A stretch of 64,000 nucleotides of DNA from Streptomyces niger (GTDB lineage: Bacteria > Actinomycetota > Actinomycetes > Streptomycetales > Streptomycetaceae). The translations under genes and the position numbers were made by a program. Positions 23,717 to 32,454 of this stretch are shown piece by piece (positions within the stretch are counted from its first letter, which is position 1; each line of letters opens with the position of its first letter). The stretch covers positions 496,001-560,000 of the forward strand of contig NZ_JOFQ01000001.1 of the NCBI RefSeq assembly GCF_000718305.1. Direction: 5' to 3'. The notes beneath the pieces are model-generated. The model worked only from the letters and a program-made list of their open reading frames with translations, did not search any database and was not told the origin of the DNA.

Positions 23717-25807
23717 TCAGAGGTGCGGCAGCAGCGCGTCCGGGGTGACCGGCAGGGCGCGGATGCGGACGCCGGTGGCGTGGTGGACGGCGTTGGTGAC
23801 GGCGGCCGCGGTGCCGACGATGCCGATCTCGCCGATGCCCTTCGAGCCCATCGGGTTCAGGTGCGGGTCCTCCTCGTCGAGCCAGTGCACGTCGATGTCC
23901 GGCACGTCGGCGCAGACCGGCACGTGGTACATGGCCAGGTCGCGCTCCGCGTAGTCGCCGAACTCCCGGTCCACCGTGCTGTGCTCGGTCAGCGCCATGC
24001 CCAGCCCCATCGTCATGCCGCCGAGGAACTGCGAGCGCGCGGTACGCGGGTTCAGGATGCGGCCGGTGGCGAAGACGCCGAGCAGCCGCCGCACCCGGGT
24101 CTCGCCGGTGGCGGTGTCCACCTGCACCTCGCAGAACTGGGCGCCGTACGCGTGGCGTGCGTACTCCTGGCCGCGCTTGGCCTCCTCGGTGGTGTCGGCG
24201 GTGGCCGTCAGGCCGGTCTCCGGCACTTCGTCGTGCTCCGCCAGCTGCCGTCGCAGCCCCTCGCACGCCTTGTGCACGGCGGAGCCCCACGACGAGGTGC
24301 CGGACGAGCCGCCCGCCACCGGGGCCTCGGGGAGCTTGCTGGAGCCGACGTGGATGCGGACGCGGTCCAGCGGCATGCGCAGCGCGTCGGCGGCGATCTG
24401 GGCGAGGACGGTACGGGCGCCGGTACCGATGTCGGTGGCGTTCACCCGCACGTCGATCAGCCCGTCGGCGCGGGCGTGCGCCTCGGCCCGGCACGGGGAG
24501 ACCATGACCGGGTACGTCGAGGCGGCCACTCCGGTGCCGAGCAGCAGCCGGCCGTCCCGGCGGCCTTGGACCGCCGGGTCGCGGTGCTGCCAGCCGAAGC
24601 GGCGGGCGCCCTCGCGCAGGCACTCCACGAGGTGGCGGCTGCTGTACGGGCGGCCGGAGTCCGGCTCGCGGTCGGGTTCGTTGCGCAGCCGCAGTTCGAT
24701 GGGGTCCAGGCCGCAGGCGAGGGCGAGTTCGTCCATGGCCGATTCGAGCGCGTACATGCCGGGGCACTCGCCGGGCGCCCGCATCCACGACGGGGTGGGG
24801 ACGTCCAGCCGGGTCACCCGGTGGGTGGTGCGGCTGTGCGGCGAGACGTACATCGTGCGGCTGGGGGCCGCCGCCTGCTCCACGAACTCCTGGATGGCCG
24901 AGGACTGGGTGACGATCTCGTGGGCGAGCGCCTGGATGCGGCCGTCCCGGTCGGCGCCGAGGCGGAGGCGCTGGAGCGTCGGGGCGCGGTGGCCGGTGAC
25001 GGCCGCGAGCTGCTGGCGCGCCAGGGCGAGGGTCACCGGGCGGCCGGTCACCCGGGCGGCCATGGCGGCGAGCACCGCTTGCGGGCGCGGGGTGCCCTTG
25101 GAGCCGAAGCCGCCGCCGACGTGCTCGCTGGTGACCTGTACCCGCTCCGGGCCGAGGCCGAAGAGCTGGGCCAGCATCTGCTGCACCGTGGACGAACCCT
25201 GGCTGGAGTCGTACAGGCACAGCCGCTCGCCCTCCCACCAGGCGGTGGCGGCGTGCGGCTCCATCGGGTGGTTGTGCAGCGGCGGGGTCTCGTACACGGC
25301 GTCGTGCTGGACGGCCGCCTCGTCGTACGCGGTGTCGAAGTCGCCACGTTCCCGGTCGGCGGGGTGGCCGCCGTTGGCCTCCTCGGGCGCGTAGAGGCCA
25401 GGGTGGTCGAGGCCGAGCAGGACGTCGTGCGGCTCCGAGGTGTAGTCCAGACGGACCGCACCGGCCGCTGCCCGGGCCGCCTCCAGGGAGGTGGCGACCG
25501 TGAGGGCGACGATCTGTCCGCGGTGCGCGACGCGCGGCGACTGGAGGACGGCGAGCGTGGGATCGACGCCTTCTTCGAGGCGGGGTGCGTTCTCGTGGGT
25601 GAGCACGGTGAGGACGGCGGGGTCGGCTAGCGCGGCGCCGGTGTCCACGCCGGTGATCTCCCCGCGGGCGATCGTGGCGGGCACCGCCCAGGCGAAGAGG
25701 CCGTCGGGGTGTCCATGGTCGGCGGCGTACCGCGCCGTGCCGGTCACCTTCTCGCGGCCCTCCAGCCGCGCGGTGTCCGCGCCCAGGGTCCGGGGCAGGG
25801 TCGTCAT
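23717..25807 (-). CDS. Xanthine dehydrogenase-family molybdopterin-binding subunit (YagR/PaoC-like)
   Basis: A 696-residue large subunit of a molybdenum hydroxylase. Visible are the entry domain 'GREKVTGTARYAAD', 'EPHAATAWWEGERLCLYDSSQGSSTVQQML', 'EHVGGGFGSKG' (molybdopterin loop), 'RAPGECPGMYALESAMDELA', 'NATDIGTGARTVLAQIAADALRM' and the C-terminal 'GSKGIGEIGIVGTAAAVTNAV', whose Glu is the expected catalytic base. The ATG at 25807 overlaps the FAD-subunit stop by four bases. With the two upstream genes it makes a three-subunit enzyme that oxidises aldehydes or N-heterocycles. Confidence 0.92.
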   Translation of the reverse strand: MTTLPRTLGADTARLEGREKVTGTARYAADHGHPDGLFAWAVPATIARGEITGVDTGAALADPAVLTVLTHENAPRLEEGVDPTLAVLQSPRVAHRGQIVALTVATSLEAARAAAGAVRLDYTSEPHDVLLGLDHPGLYAPEEANGGHPADRERGDFDTAYDEAAVQHDAVYETPPLHNHPMEPHAATAWWEGERLCLYDSSQGSSTVQQMLAQLFGLGPERVQVTSEHVGGGFGSKGTPRPQAVLAAMAARVTGRPVTLALARQQLAAVTGHRAPTLQRLRLGADRDGRIQALAHEIVTQSSAIQEFVEQAAAPSRTMYVSPHSRTTHRVTRLDVPTPSWMRAPGECPGMYALESAMDELALACGLDPIELRLRNEPDREPDSGRPYSSRHLVECLREGARRFGWQHRDPAVQGRRDGRLLLGTGVAASTYPVMVSPCRAEAHARADGLIDVRVNATDIGTGARTVLAQIAADALRMPLDRVRIHVGSSKLPEAPVAGGSSGTSSWGSAVHKACEGLRRQLAEHDEVPETGLTATADTTEEAKRGQEYARHAYGAQFCEVQVDTATGETRVRRLLGVFATGRILNPRTARSQFLGGMTMGLGMALTEHSTVDREFGDYAERDLAMYHVPVCADVPDIDVHWLDEEDPHLNPMGSKGIGEIGIVGTAAAVTNAVHHATGVRIRALPVTPDALLPHL

Positions 25808-26805
25808 CGCGCGCCTCCCTCGTCGGCGCCCGCCAGGTCCGTCAGCACGGCGACGGCCAGCCGGCGGGCCAGCGGGATCTTGTAGCCGTTGTCGCGGAGC
25901 GGCTCGGCGGCCGCCAGCTCCTGGTCCAGCGCCCGGCCGAAGGACTCCTCGGTGGCGGGTTGGCCGACCAGCGCCGCCTCGGCGGCCCGAGCCCGCCACG
26001 GTTTGGCCGCCAGCGCGCCGAACGCGAGCCGTACGTGCTGCACGGTGCCGTCGCTCACCCGCAGGTCGGCGGCGACCGAGGCGAGCGCGAAGGCGTACGA
26101 GGCGCGTTCGCGGGCTTTGCGGTACGCCGAGCGCGCCGCGGGTGCGGGCGGCGGCAGTTCGACGGCCGTGATCAGCTCGCCGTGCTCCAGTACGGTGTCG
26201 CGTTCCGGTGCGTCGCCGGGCAGTCGGTGCAGTTCGGCCACCGGCAGCGTCCGCGTGCCCTCGGCCGAGACGCAGTGCACGGTCGCGTCGAGGGCCGTCA
26301 GTGCCACCGCCATGTCCGACGGGTGGGTGGCGACGCAGTGCTGGGAGGCGCCGAGGACGGCGAGGTCGCGATGGATGCCGCTGCGCGCGGGGCAGCCGGA
26401 GCCGGGCCGCCGTTTGTTGCAGGGCTTGCCGATGTCCTGGAAGTAGGTGCAGCGGGTGCGCTGCAGCAGGTTGCCGCCGATCGTGGCGAGGTTGCGCAGC
26501 TGGGGCGAGGCGCCGGCCAGCAGCGCCTGGGACAGCACCGGGTAGCGCCGGCGGACGAGCGGGTGCACGGCGAGGGTGCTGTTGCGTACGGTGGCGCCGA
26601 CCCGCAGGCCGCCGTCCTCGGTCTCGGTGATCTCGTCGAACGGCAGCCGGCTGACGTCGACCAGCATCTCGGGCACCTCGACCCCGAGCTTCATCAGGTC
26701 CACCAGGTTGGTGCCGCCGCCGAGGAAGGCCGCGCGAGGCCGGCGGGAGAGCAGATCGACGGCGGCTGCCGGGTCGGTGGCCGTCTCGTAGCGGAAGGGT
26801 TTCAC
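25804..26805 (-). CDS. FAD-binding subunit of the molybdenum hydroxylase, with an extra Fe-S loop (YagS/PaoB-like)
   Basis: A 333-residue CO-dehydrogenase-flavoprotein-type subunit. The FAD motif 'AAFLGGGTNLVDLMK' is at about 26-39 and 'TIGGNLLQ' at about 108-115. Between them and the C-terminal domain is an insertion 'RCTYFQDIGKPCNKRRPGSGC' with Cys119, 129 and 138, plus Cys157 in 'ASQHCVATHPSD'. In the periplasmic aldehyde oxidoreductase PaoB of E. coli a similar insertion binds a 4Fe-4S cluster. GTG 26805 overlaps the upstream stop, so translation is coupled. Confidence 0.92.
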   Translation of the reverse strand: MKPFRYETATDPAAAVDLLSRRPRAAFLGGGTNLVDLMKLGVEVPEMLVDVSRLPFDEITETEDGGLRVGATVRNSTLAVHPLVRRRYPVLSQALLAGASPQLRNLATIGGNLLQRTRCTYFQDIGKPCNKRRPGSGCPARSGIHRDLAVLGASQHCVATHPSDMAVALTALDATVHCVSAEGTRTLPVAELHRLPGDAPERDTVLEHGELITAVELPPPAPAARSAYRKARERASYAFALASVAADLRVSDGTVQHVRLAFGALAAKPWRARAAEAALVGQPATEESFGRALDQELAAAEPLRDNGYKIPLARRLAVAVLTDLAGADEGGAR

Positions 26806-27344
26806 CGGGCCGCCTCCCGTACCGCGTCGATGATGTTCACGTACGCGCCGCAGCGGCAGATGTTGCCGCTCATCCGCTCGCGCACCTCGCCGCCGGACAG
26901 CTCCACCGGACCGTCGGGCACGCCGTCCGGCGTCACCGCGCTGGGCCAGCCCTCGGCCGCCTCGGCGATCGCGGCGACGCCCGAGCAGATCTGGCCGGGG
27001 GTGCAGAAGCCGCACTGGAAACCGTCGTGCGCGAGGAACGCCTCCTGCAGCGGGTGCAGCGCGTCGCCGTCGGCCAGGCCCTCGACGGTGGTGACCTCCG
27101 TACCGTCGGCGGCCACCGCGAGCAGCAGGCAGGAGTTGACCCGCCGGCCGTCCAGCAGGACGGTGCAGGCCCCGCACTGGCCGTGGTCGCAGCCCTTCTT
27201 CGCGCCGGTCAGCCGCAGGTCCTCGCGGAGCAGGTCCAGCAGCGAGGTGCGGTTGTCGACCGTGCGCTCCTGGCGTTCGCCGTTGATGTGCAGGGTGAGC
27301 GCGGTGGTGGTGTCCGCGCAGCCCGTACCCTCCGTGCTTCTCAT
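26802..27344 (-). CDS. 2Fe-2S subunit of the molybdenum hydroxylase (YagT/PaoA-like)
   Basis: A 180-residue protein. The N-terminal plant-ferredoxin-type cluster uses Cys52, 57, 60 and 72 ('GCDHGQCGACTVLLDGRRVNSC'); the C-terminal helical cluster uses Cys111, 114, 163 and 165 ('QCGFCTPGQ', 'ICRCGAYVN'). It passes electrons from molybdenum to FAD. ATG 27344 begins the three-gene operon. There is no twin-arginine signal, unlike E. coli PaoA, so this enzyme is predicted to be cytoplasmic. No molybdopterin cytosine dinucleotide maturation gene is adjacent. Confidence 0.92.
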   Translation of the reverse strand: MRSTEGTGCADTTTALTLHINGERQERTVDNRTSLLDLLREDLRLTGAKKGCDHGQCGACTVLLDGRRVNSCLLLAVAADGTEVTTVEGLADGDALHPLQEAFLAHDGFQCGFCTPGQICSGVAAIAEAAEGWPSAVTPDGVPDGPVELSGGEVRERMSGNICRCGAYVNIIDAVREAAR

Positions 27345-27424
27345 GGAGTCACCAGTGCCCCTGAAGGCGTCACCCGAAAACGGACAAACCGGCTCCGCAC
27401 CTCGCTCGGACCAACCGGGGACCG

Positions 27425-28885
27425 TCAGGCCGGGCCGATCCGGCGCTCCGCGGCGTCCCAGGCGGCGCGGTCGCCGCCCGGGGTGTAGTGGCGCAGCGGC
27501 TGGGTGGTGGCGACCAGGCGGCGCATCGCGGCCCGGTCCGGGACGAGGCCGTGCGCGCGGGCCTGGACGAGGACGTTGCCCAGCGCGGTGGCCTCGGCCG
27601 GTCCCGCGACGACGGGGAGCCCGGTGGCGTCGGCGGTGAGCCGGCACAGCAGCTCGTTGCGGCTGCCGCCGCCGACCAGGTGGACGGTGCGGATCTCCCG
27701 CCCGGCGAGTGCGGCGGCGCGGCGCAGGGTGCGGGCGTGCGCCAGGGCGAGCGCTTCGAGGACGGTGCGGACGACGGACCCCTGGTCCTGGGGCGGCCGC
27801 TGGCCGGTCCGGACGCAGTACGCGGCGATCCGCGCCGGCATGTCACCGGGGGCGAGGAACTCGGGCGCGTCGGGGTCGATGACGGCGGCGAAGGGGCGCG
27901 CCCGCTCGGCCGCCGCGAGCAGGGGGCCCAGCTCGTGCGGCAGCCCCTGCTCCCGCCAGGTGCGCTGGGACTCGGTCAGCAGCCACAGGCCCATGATGTT
28001 GCGGAGGTAGCGGGTGGTGCCGTCGATGCCCAGTTCGTTGGTGAAGTTCGCGGCGCGGGACTCCTCGGTGAGCACGGGCGCGGCCAGCTCCAGGCCGGCC
28101 AGGGACCAGGTGCCGCACGAGACGTAGGCGACATCGGGTCCTTCGGCCGGTACGGCGGCGACGGCGGACGCGGTGTCGTGCGAGGCCACGGCGGTGACGG
28201 GGGTGGTGGTCGGCAGTCCGGTGGCCTCGGCGACGTGCGGGAGCAGGGTGCCCGCCGGGTCGCCGGGGCGGCGCAGCGGCGGCAGCAGCGCCGGGTCGAT
28301 GCCGACCCGGCCGAGCAGCTCCTTGGACCAGGTGCCGGTGCGGGCGTCGTACAGCCCGGTGGTGGAGGCGTTGGTGGCCTCCGCGCCGACCGTGCCGGTC
28401 AGCCGGTGCACCAGCAGGTCCGGGATCAGCAGCAGGGTGCGCGCTGCCGCGAGCCGGTCGCCGTCGGCCGCCAGCTGGTAGACGGTGTTGAACGGCAGAT
28501 GCTGGAGCCCGGTGACGGCGTAATGATCCGCCGGTCCCACCGCGGCCCGCACCCGCTCCGCCACGCCCTCGGTGCGTGGATCGCGGTAGTGGTACGGCTG
28601 GTCCAGCAGCGCCCCGTCGGCGTCGAGGAGGCCGTAATCCACCGCCCAGGTGTCGATGCCGATGGAGTGCGCGCCACCCGCCGCGGCCACCGCGCGCAGC
28701 CCGTCGAGCACGCCCCGGTGGAGTGCGCCGAAGTCCCAGCGCAGCCCGTCGGGCGACCGCAGCGGGGTGTTGGGGAACCGGTGGGCCTCGGCCAGTTCGA
28801 GCAGGCCGGGACCCACCCGGGCGCGCATCACGCGCCCGCTGGTGGCGCCGAGGTCGACGGCGGCGAAGGTGCGGGTGTCGGTCAC
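27425..28885 (-). CDS. rhaB: Rhamnulokinase
   Basis: A 486-residue FGGY-family kinase that phosphorylates L-rhamnulose at O1. Rhamnulokinase features are 'FAAVDLGATSGRVMRARV' (N-terminal ATP site), 'WDFGALHRGVLDGL', 'GIDTWAVDYGLLD', 'LPFNTVYQL', 'VASHDTASAVAAVP' and 'VHLVGGGSRNELLCRLTADATGLPVVAGPAEATALGN'. GTG 28885 follows GGAGA and lies 11 bp after the aldolase gene. It is last in the operon rhaI, aldolase-dehydrogenase, rhaB. Confidence 0.94.
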   Translation of the reverse strand: MTDTRTFAAVDLGATSGRVMRARVGPGLLELAEAHRFPNTPLRSPDGLRWDFGALHRGVLDGLRAVAAAGGAHSIGIDTWAVDYGLLDADGALLDQPYHYRDPRTEGVAERVRAAVGPADHYAVTGLQHLPFNTVYQLAADGDRLAAARTLLLIPDLLVHRLTGTVGAEATNASTTGLYDARTGTWSKELLGRVGIDPALLPPLRRPGDPAGTLLPHVAEATGLPTTTPVTAVASHDTASAVAAVPAEGPDVAYVSCGTWSLAGLELAAPVLTEESRAANFTNELGIDGTTRYLRNIMGLWLLTESQRTWREQGLPHELGPLLAAAERARPFAAVIDPDAPEFLAPGDMPARIAAYCVRTGQRPPQDQGSVVRTVLEALALAHARTLRRAAALAGREIRTVHLVGGGSRNELLCRLTADATGLPVVAGPAEATALGNVLVQARAHGLVPDRAAMRRLVATTQPLRHYTPGGDRAAWDAAERRIGPA

Positions 28886-28896
28886 AGGGTCTCCGG

Positions 28897-30936
28897 TCAG
28901 CGCAGGAACGCCGCGGCGACCCCGGCGTCCACGGGAACGTGCAGTCCCGTCGTGTGGGTCAGGTCGCCGCCGGTCAGCGCGAACACCGCGTTCGCGACGT
29001 GCTCCGGCAGCACCTCGCGCTTGAGCAGGGTGCGCTGGGCGTAGAACTCGCCGAGCTTCTCCTCCTCGATGCCGTACGTCGCGGCGCGCTGCGCGCCCCA
29101 GCCGCCGGCGAAGATCCCGGAGCCGCGCACCACACCATCGGGGTTGACGCCGTTGACGCGAATGCCGTGTCCACCCAACTCAGCGGCCAGCAAGCGCACT
29201 TGATGGGCCTGATCGGCCTTGGTGGCGGAGTAGGCGATGTTGTTGGGCCCGGCGAAGACGGCGTTCTTCGACGCGATGTAGACGAGGTCGCCGCCCATGT
29301 CCTGAGCGATCATGACGCGGGCCGCCTCGCGGGAGACGAGGAAGGAGCCGCGGGCCATGATGTCGTGCTGCAGGTCCCAGTCCTTCGCGGTGGTCTCCAG
29401 CAGCGGCTTGGAGATGGAGATGCCGGCGTTGTTGACGACCAGGTCGACGCCGCCGAAGGCGAGTACGGCGGCCCGGAAGGCGGCGGCGATCTGCTGCTCG
29501 TCGGTGACGTCCACGGTCACCGCGACGGCCTTGTCCGGGCCGCCCAGCTCCTCGGCCACCGCACCGGCGCTCTCGGCGTTCAGGTCGGCGACCACGACGC
29601 AGGCGCCCTCGGCGGCCAGCCGGTGCGCGATGGCCTTGCCGATCCCGCTGCCCGCGCCCGTCACCAGCGCCACCCGGGTGGCCAGCGGCTTCGGCTTCGG
29701 CATCCGCCGCAGCTTGGCCTCCTCCAGCTCCCAGTACTCGATGCGGAACTTCTCGGCCTCCTCGATCGGCGCGTACGAGGACACCGCCTCGGCGCCGCGC
29801 ATCACGTTGATCGCGTTGAGGTAGAACTCCCCCGCCACCCGGGCGGTCTGCTTGTCCTTGCCGTAGCTGAACATGCCGACGCCCGGCACCAGCACGATCG
29901 CCGGGTCGGCGCCGCGCAGGGGCGGCGAGTCGGGGGTGGCGTGCCGCTCGTAGTAGGCGCGGTACTCCGCCCGGTACTCCGCGTGCAGCTCCTTCAGGCG
30001 GGCGATCGCCTCGTCGAGCGGGGCCGTCGGCGGCAGGTCGAGGACGAGCGGCCGGACCTTGGTGCGCAGGAAGTGGTCGGGGCAGGAGGTGCCGAGCGCG
30101 GCCAGCCGGGGGTGTTCGGCTCGGGCCAGGAAGTCCAGTACGGGGGCGGTGTCGGTGAAGTGGCCGACCTGCGGCTTGTCGGCCGAGGCGAGCCCGCGGA
30201 GCACGGGCGCGAGGGCCGCGGCCCGCTCCTTGCGCGCGTCCTCGGGCAGCGCTTCGTACCCCTCGACGACCGGGCCGAACGGCTCGGCCTTCCCCCGCTC
30301 CGCCAGGAACGTCTCGGCGGTGCGGATGATGTGCAGCGCGTTGCGCTCGCACTCCTCGGAGGTGTCGCCCCACGCCGTGATGCCGTGTCCGCCGAGAATG
30401 CAGCCGATCGCCTGCGGGTTGGCCTCCTTGACGGCGGCGATGTCCAGGCCGAGCTGGAAGCCGGGGCGCCGCCACGGCACCCAGGCGACCCTGTCGCCGA
30501 AGCACTCGGCGGTCAGCTTCTCACCGTCGGCGGCGCAGGCCAGCGCGATGCCGGAGTCCGGGTGCAGGTGGTCGACGTGCGCGGCGTCGACGAGACCGTG
30601 CATCGCGGTGTCGATCGAGGGCGCCGCGCCGCCCTTGCCGTGCAGGCAGTAGTCGAACGCGGCGACCATCTCGTCCTCGCGCTCGACGCCCGGGTACACC
30701 TCGGTCAGCGCGCGCAGCCGGTCCAGGCGCAGCACGGCCAGGCCGGGCTCCGTGAGGGTGCCGAGGTCACCGCCGGAGCCCTTGACCCACATCAAGGCCA
30801 CGTCCCCGCCGGTGACCGGGTCGGTGGCCGACCCCTTGGCGGAGGCGTTGCCACCGGCGTAGTTGGTGTTCCGCGGATCGGATCCGAGCCGGTGAGCACG
30901 TGCGAGGAGTGCGTCGACTTCGGGGTGGGGTGCCAT
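28897..30936 (-). CDS. Bifunctional rhamnulose-1-phosphate aldolase/lactaldehyde-type dehydrogenase
   Basis: A 679-residue fusion. Residues about 1-400 are a class II aldolase with the metal-binding 'VDHLHPDSGIALA' and 'GGHGITAWG', cleaving L-rhamnulose-1-phosphate to DHAP and L-lactaldehyde. Residues about 425-679 are a short-chain dehydrogenase with 'VTGAGSGIGKAIA', 'NNAGIS' and the catalytic 'YSATK', which should oxidise or reduce the lactaldehyde. This fusion is the usual actinomycete and Bacillus arrangement. It sits between rhaI and rhaB, 160 bp after rhaI, across an intergenic repeat. Confidence 0.93.
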   Translation of the reverse strand: MAPHPEVDALLARAHRLGSDPRNTNYAGGNASAKGSATDPVTGGDVALMWVKGSGGDLGTLTEPGLAVLRLDRLRALTEVYPGVEREDEMVAAFDYCLHGKGGAAPSIDTAMHGLVDAAHVDHLHPDSGIALACAADGEKLTAECFGDRVAWVPWRRPGFQLGLDIAAVKEANPQAIGCILGGHGITAWGDTSEECERNALHIIRTAETFLAERGKAEPFGPVVEGYEALPEDARKERAAALAPVLRGLASADKPQVGHFTDTAPVLDFLARAEHPRLAALGTSCPDHFLRTKVRPLVLDLPPTAPLDEAIARLKELHAEYRAEYRAYYERHATPDSPPLRGADPAIVLVPGVGMFSYGKDKQTARVAGEFYLNAINVMRGAEAVSSYAPIEEAEKFRIEYWELEEAKLRRMPKPKPLATRVALVTGAGSGIGKAIAHRLAAEGACVVVADLNAESAGAVAEELGGPDKAVAVTVDVTDEQQIAAAFRAAVLAFGGVDLVVNNAGISISKPLLETTAKDWDLQHDIMARGSFLVSREAARVMIAQDMGGDLVYIASKNAVFAGPNNIAYSATKADQAHQVRLLAAELGGHGIRVNGVNPDGVVRGSGIFAGGWGAQRAATYGIEEEKLGEFYAQRTLLKREVLPEHVANAVFALTGGDLTHTTGLHVPVDAGVAAAFLR

Positions 30937-30987
30937 GGTGTTTTCCGTCCTTCGCGACGATTACGTACGTCCAGCTACGTACAGGAA

Positions 30988-31077
30988 GGCGCCCCGAAGG
31001 GGCGCGGGGCTGCGGTCTTGTCTGCGGCTCCGCCGCGTGGGCGCGACCGGCCACACACGGCCGGTGGACGCCGTCGA
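30988..31077. repeat. Streptomyces-type palindromic intergenic repeat
   Basis: It begins with a perfect hairpin, GCGCCCCGAAGGGGCGC (30989-31005), then GGGGCTGCGG, GGCTCCGCCGCGTGGGCGCGACC and a second small palindrome in GGCCACACACGGCC. I recall near-identical elements scattered between Streptomyces genes. It lies within the rha operon and may form an RNA stem that tunes expression of the genes after rhaI. Confidence 0.7.
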
Positions 31078-31095
31078 ACAAAGCGCGGCAGCCGC

Positions 31096-32271
31096 TCAGG
31101 CGCCCCAACCGGCCTGCGTACCGCCCACCCGTTCCGCGACGATCCGCTCCTGCCAGCCGGAGGTCCGGTACGCGGCGACCGGATCCGGGTGCAGCCCCAT
31201 CTCCTCCCGCACCTCCGCGAGCAGCGGCCGCACGTCGGTGTTGTACGCGTCCATCAGGACGCCGTTGGCCGCGAGCACATCGCCGGAACGCTGCGCCGCC
31301 CGCAGCGCATCCGCGTCCACCAACAGCGCCTTGGCGGTGGCTTCCTGCACGTTCATCACGGAGCGGATGACGGCCGGGATCTTCGCCTCGATGTTGTGGC
31401 ACTGGTCGAGCATGAAGTTGACGTTGCGCTCGGGCTCCAGCCCGCCGTTCTTGATCACCTCGTGCGCGATGCGGAACAGCTGGAACGGGTCCGCGGCGCC
31501 CACCATCAGGTCGTCGTCGGCGTAGAACCGGGAGTTGAAGTCGAAGGCGCCGAGCTTCCGTTCACGGAGCAGGAAGGCGACGATGAACTCGATGTTGGTG
31601 CCGGGCGCGTGGTGCCCGGTGTCGACGACGACCTGCGCCTTCGGGCCGAGCTTCAGGCAGTGGGCGTACGAGGTGCCCCAGTCCGGCACGTCGGTGGTGT
31701 AGAAGGCCGGCTCGAAGAACTTGTACTCCAGCAGCAGCCGCTGGTCGTCCCCGAGCCGCTGGTACACCTCGGCCAGCGACTCGGCCAGCCGGTCCTGGCG
31801 GGCGACGATGTCGTCCTGGCCGGGGTAGTTGGTGCCGTCGGCGAACCACAGCTTCAGGTCCTTCGAGCCGGTCGCGTCCATGATGTCGACGCAGTCGAGG
31901 AGGTGTGCCACGGCCTTGCGGCGGACGGCCGGGTCGGGGTGGGTGACGGACCCGAGCTTGTAGTCCTCGTCCTGGAAGGTGTTGGCGTTGACGGCGCCGA
32001 GCGTCAGGCCGCGCTCCGCCGCGTACTCCGCGAGCTTCCCGTAGTCCTCGACGGTGTCCCAGGGGATGTGCAGCGACACCCGGGGCGCGACACCGGTGAA
32101 CTCGTGCACCCGTGCCGCGTCGGCCAGCTTCTCGTACGGGTCGCGGGGGACGCCGGGCTGCGCGAACACCTTGAAGCGGGTGCCGGAATTGCCGTAACCC
32201 CAGGACGGTGTCTCGATCACCTGTGCCTTCAGGGCGGCCTTCACGGCGGACGGGGCGGGCGTGCTCGGCAT
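31096..32271 (-). CDS. rhaI: L-rhamnose isomerase
   Basis: A 391-residue TIM-barrel isomerase of the Pseudomonas-type RhaI family, converting L-rhamnose to L-rhamnulose. Family segments are 'ETPSWGYGNSGTRFKVF', 'VSLHIPWDTVEDY', 'LKLWFADGTNYPGQDD', 'LLLEYKFFEPAFYTTDVPDWGTS', 'VVVDTGHHAPGTNIEFIVAFLL' and 'GAFDFNSRFYADDDLMVGAADPFQLFRI', with metal-ligand Glu, Asp and His in the expected strands. ATG 32271 follows GAGGTGA. It is first in the rhamnose operon, with an operator-like palindrome just upstream. No regulator gene lies next to it. Confidence 0.95.
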   Translation of the reverse strand: MPSTPAPSAVKAALKAQVIETPSWGYGNSGTRFKVFAQPGVPRDPYEKLADAARVHEFTGVAPRVSLHIPWDTVEDYGKLAEYAAERGLTLGAVNANTFQDEDYKLGSVTHPDPAVRRKAVAHLLDCVDIMDATGSKDLKLWFADGTNYPGQDDIVARQDRLAESLAEVYQRLGDDQRLLLEYKFFEPAFYTTDVPDWGTSYAHCLKLGPKAQVVVDTGHHAPGTNIEFIVAFLLRERKLGAFDFNSRFYADDDLMVGAADPFQLFRIAHEVIKNGGLEPERNVNFMLDQCHNIEAKIPAVIRSVMNVQEATAKALLVDADALRAAQRSGDVLAANGVLMDAYNTDVRPLLAEVREEMGLHPDPVAAYRTSGWQERIVAERVGGTQAGWGA

Positions 32272-32297
32272 GGATCACCTCGGCGGTGTGCGACGGC

Positions 32298-32319
32298 GAA
32301 ACGCTTTTGAATCGTTTCA
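32298..32319. promoter_or_regulatory. Putative rhamnose operon operator
   Basis: GAAACG (32298-32303) and CGTTTC (32313-32318) form an inverted repeat; the overlapping TGAATCGTTTCA (32308-32319) is itself near-palindromic and matches 11 of 12 bases at 18190-18201 in front of the MFS gene. It lies 27-48 bp upstream of rhaI. The CG-centred form suits a LacI-type repressor. Confidence 0.55.
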
Positions 32320-32378
32320 GTGCGCCCTAAGCTAGGCCGCCGGAGGAGAGAGCGTCAAGAGGGCGGCCACACAAAGCG

Positions 32379-32409
32379 CCGTGCCCGGCCATCGCACGGC
32401 CGGGCACGG
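32379..32409 (-). terminator. Terminator after the dps gene
   Basis: Perfect 12-bp arms (32379-32390 and 32398-32409) around a 7-base loop, 46 bp past the dps stop on the minus strand and before the rhaI promoter. Confidence 0.75.
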
Positions 32410-32454
32410 TGAAAAACGATTCAGGCGACGCGCACGCCACCCGCCCCTGGAGCC

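Noticed and set aside
28576..32310. 1244-residue open frame on the plus strand opposite the rhamnose genes
   Set aside because: It is an antisense shadow of GC-rich genes: no conserved motifs, rich in Gly/Val/Arg, and the minus-strand frames encode clear RhaI, aldolase and RhaB.
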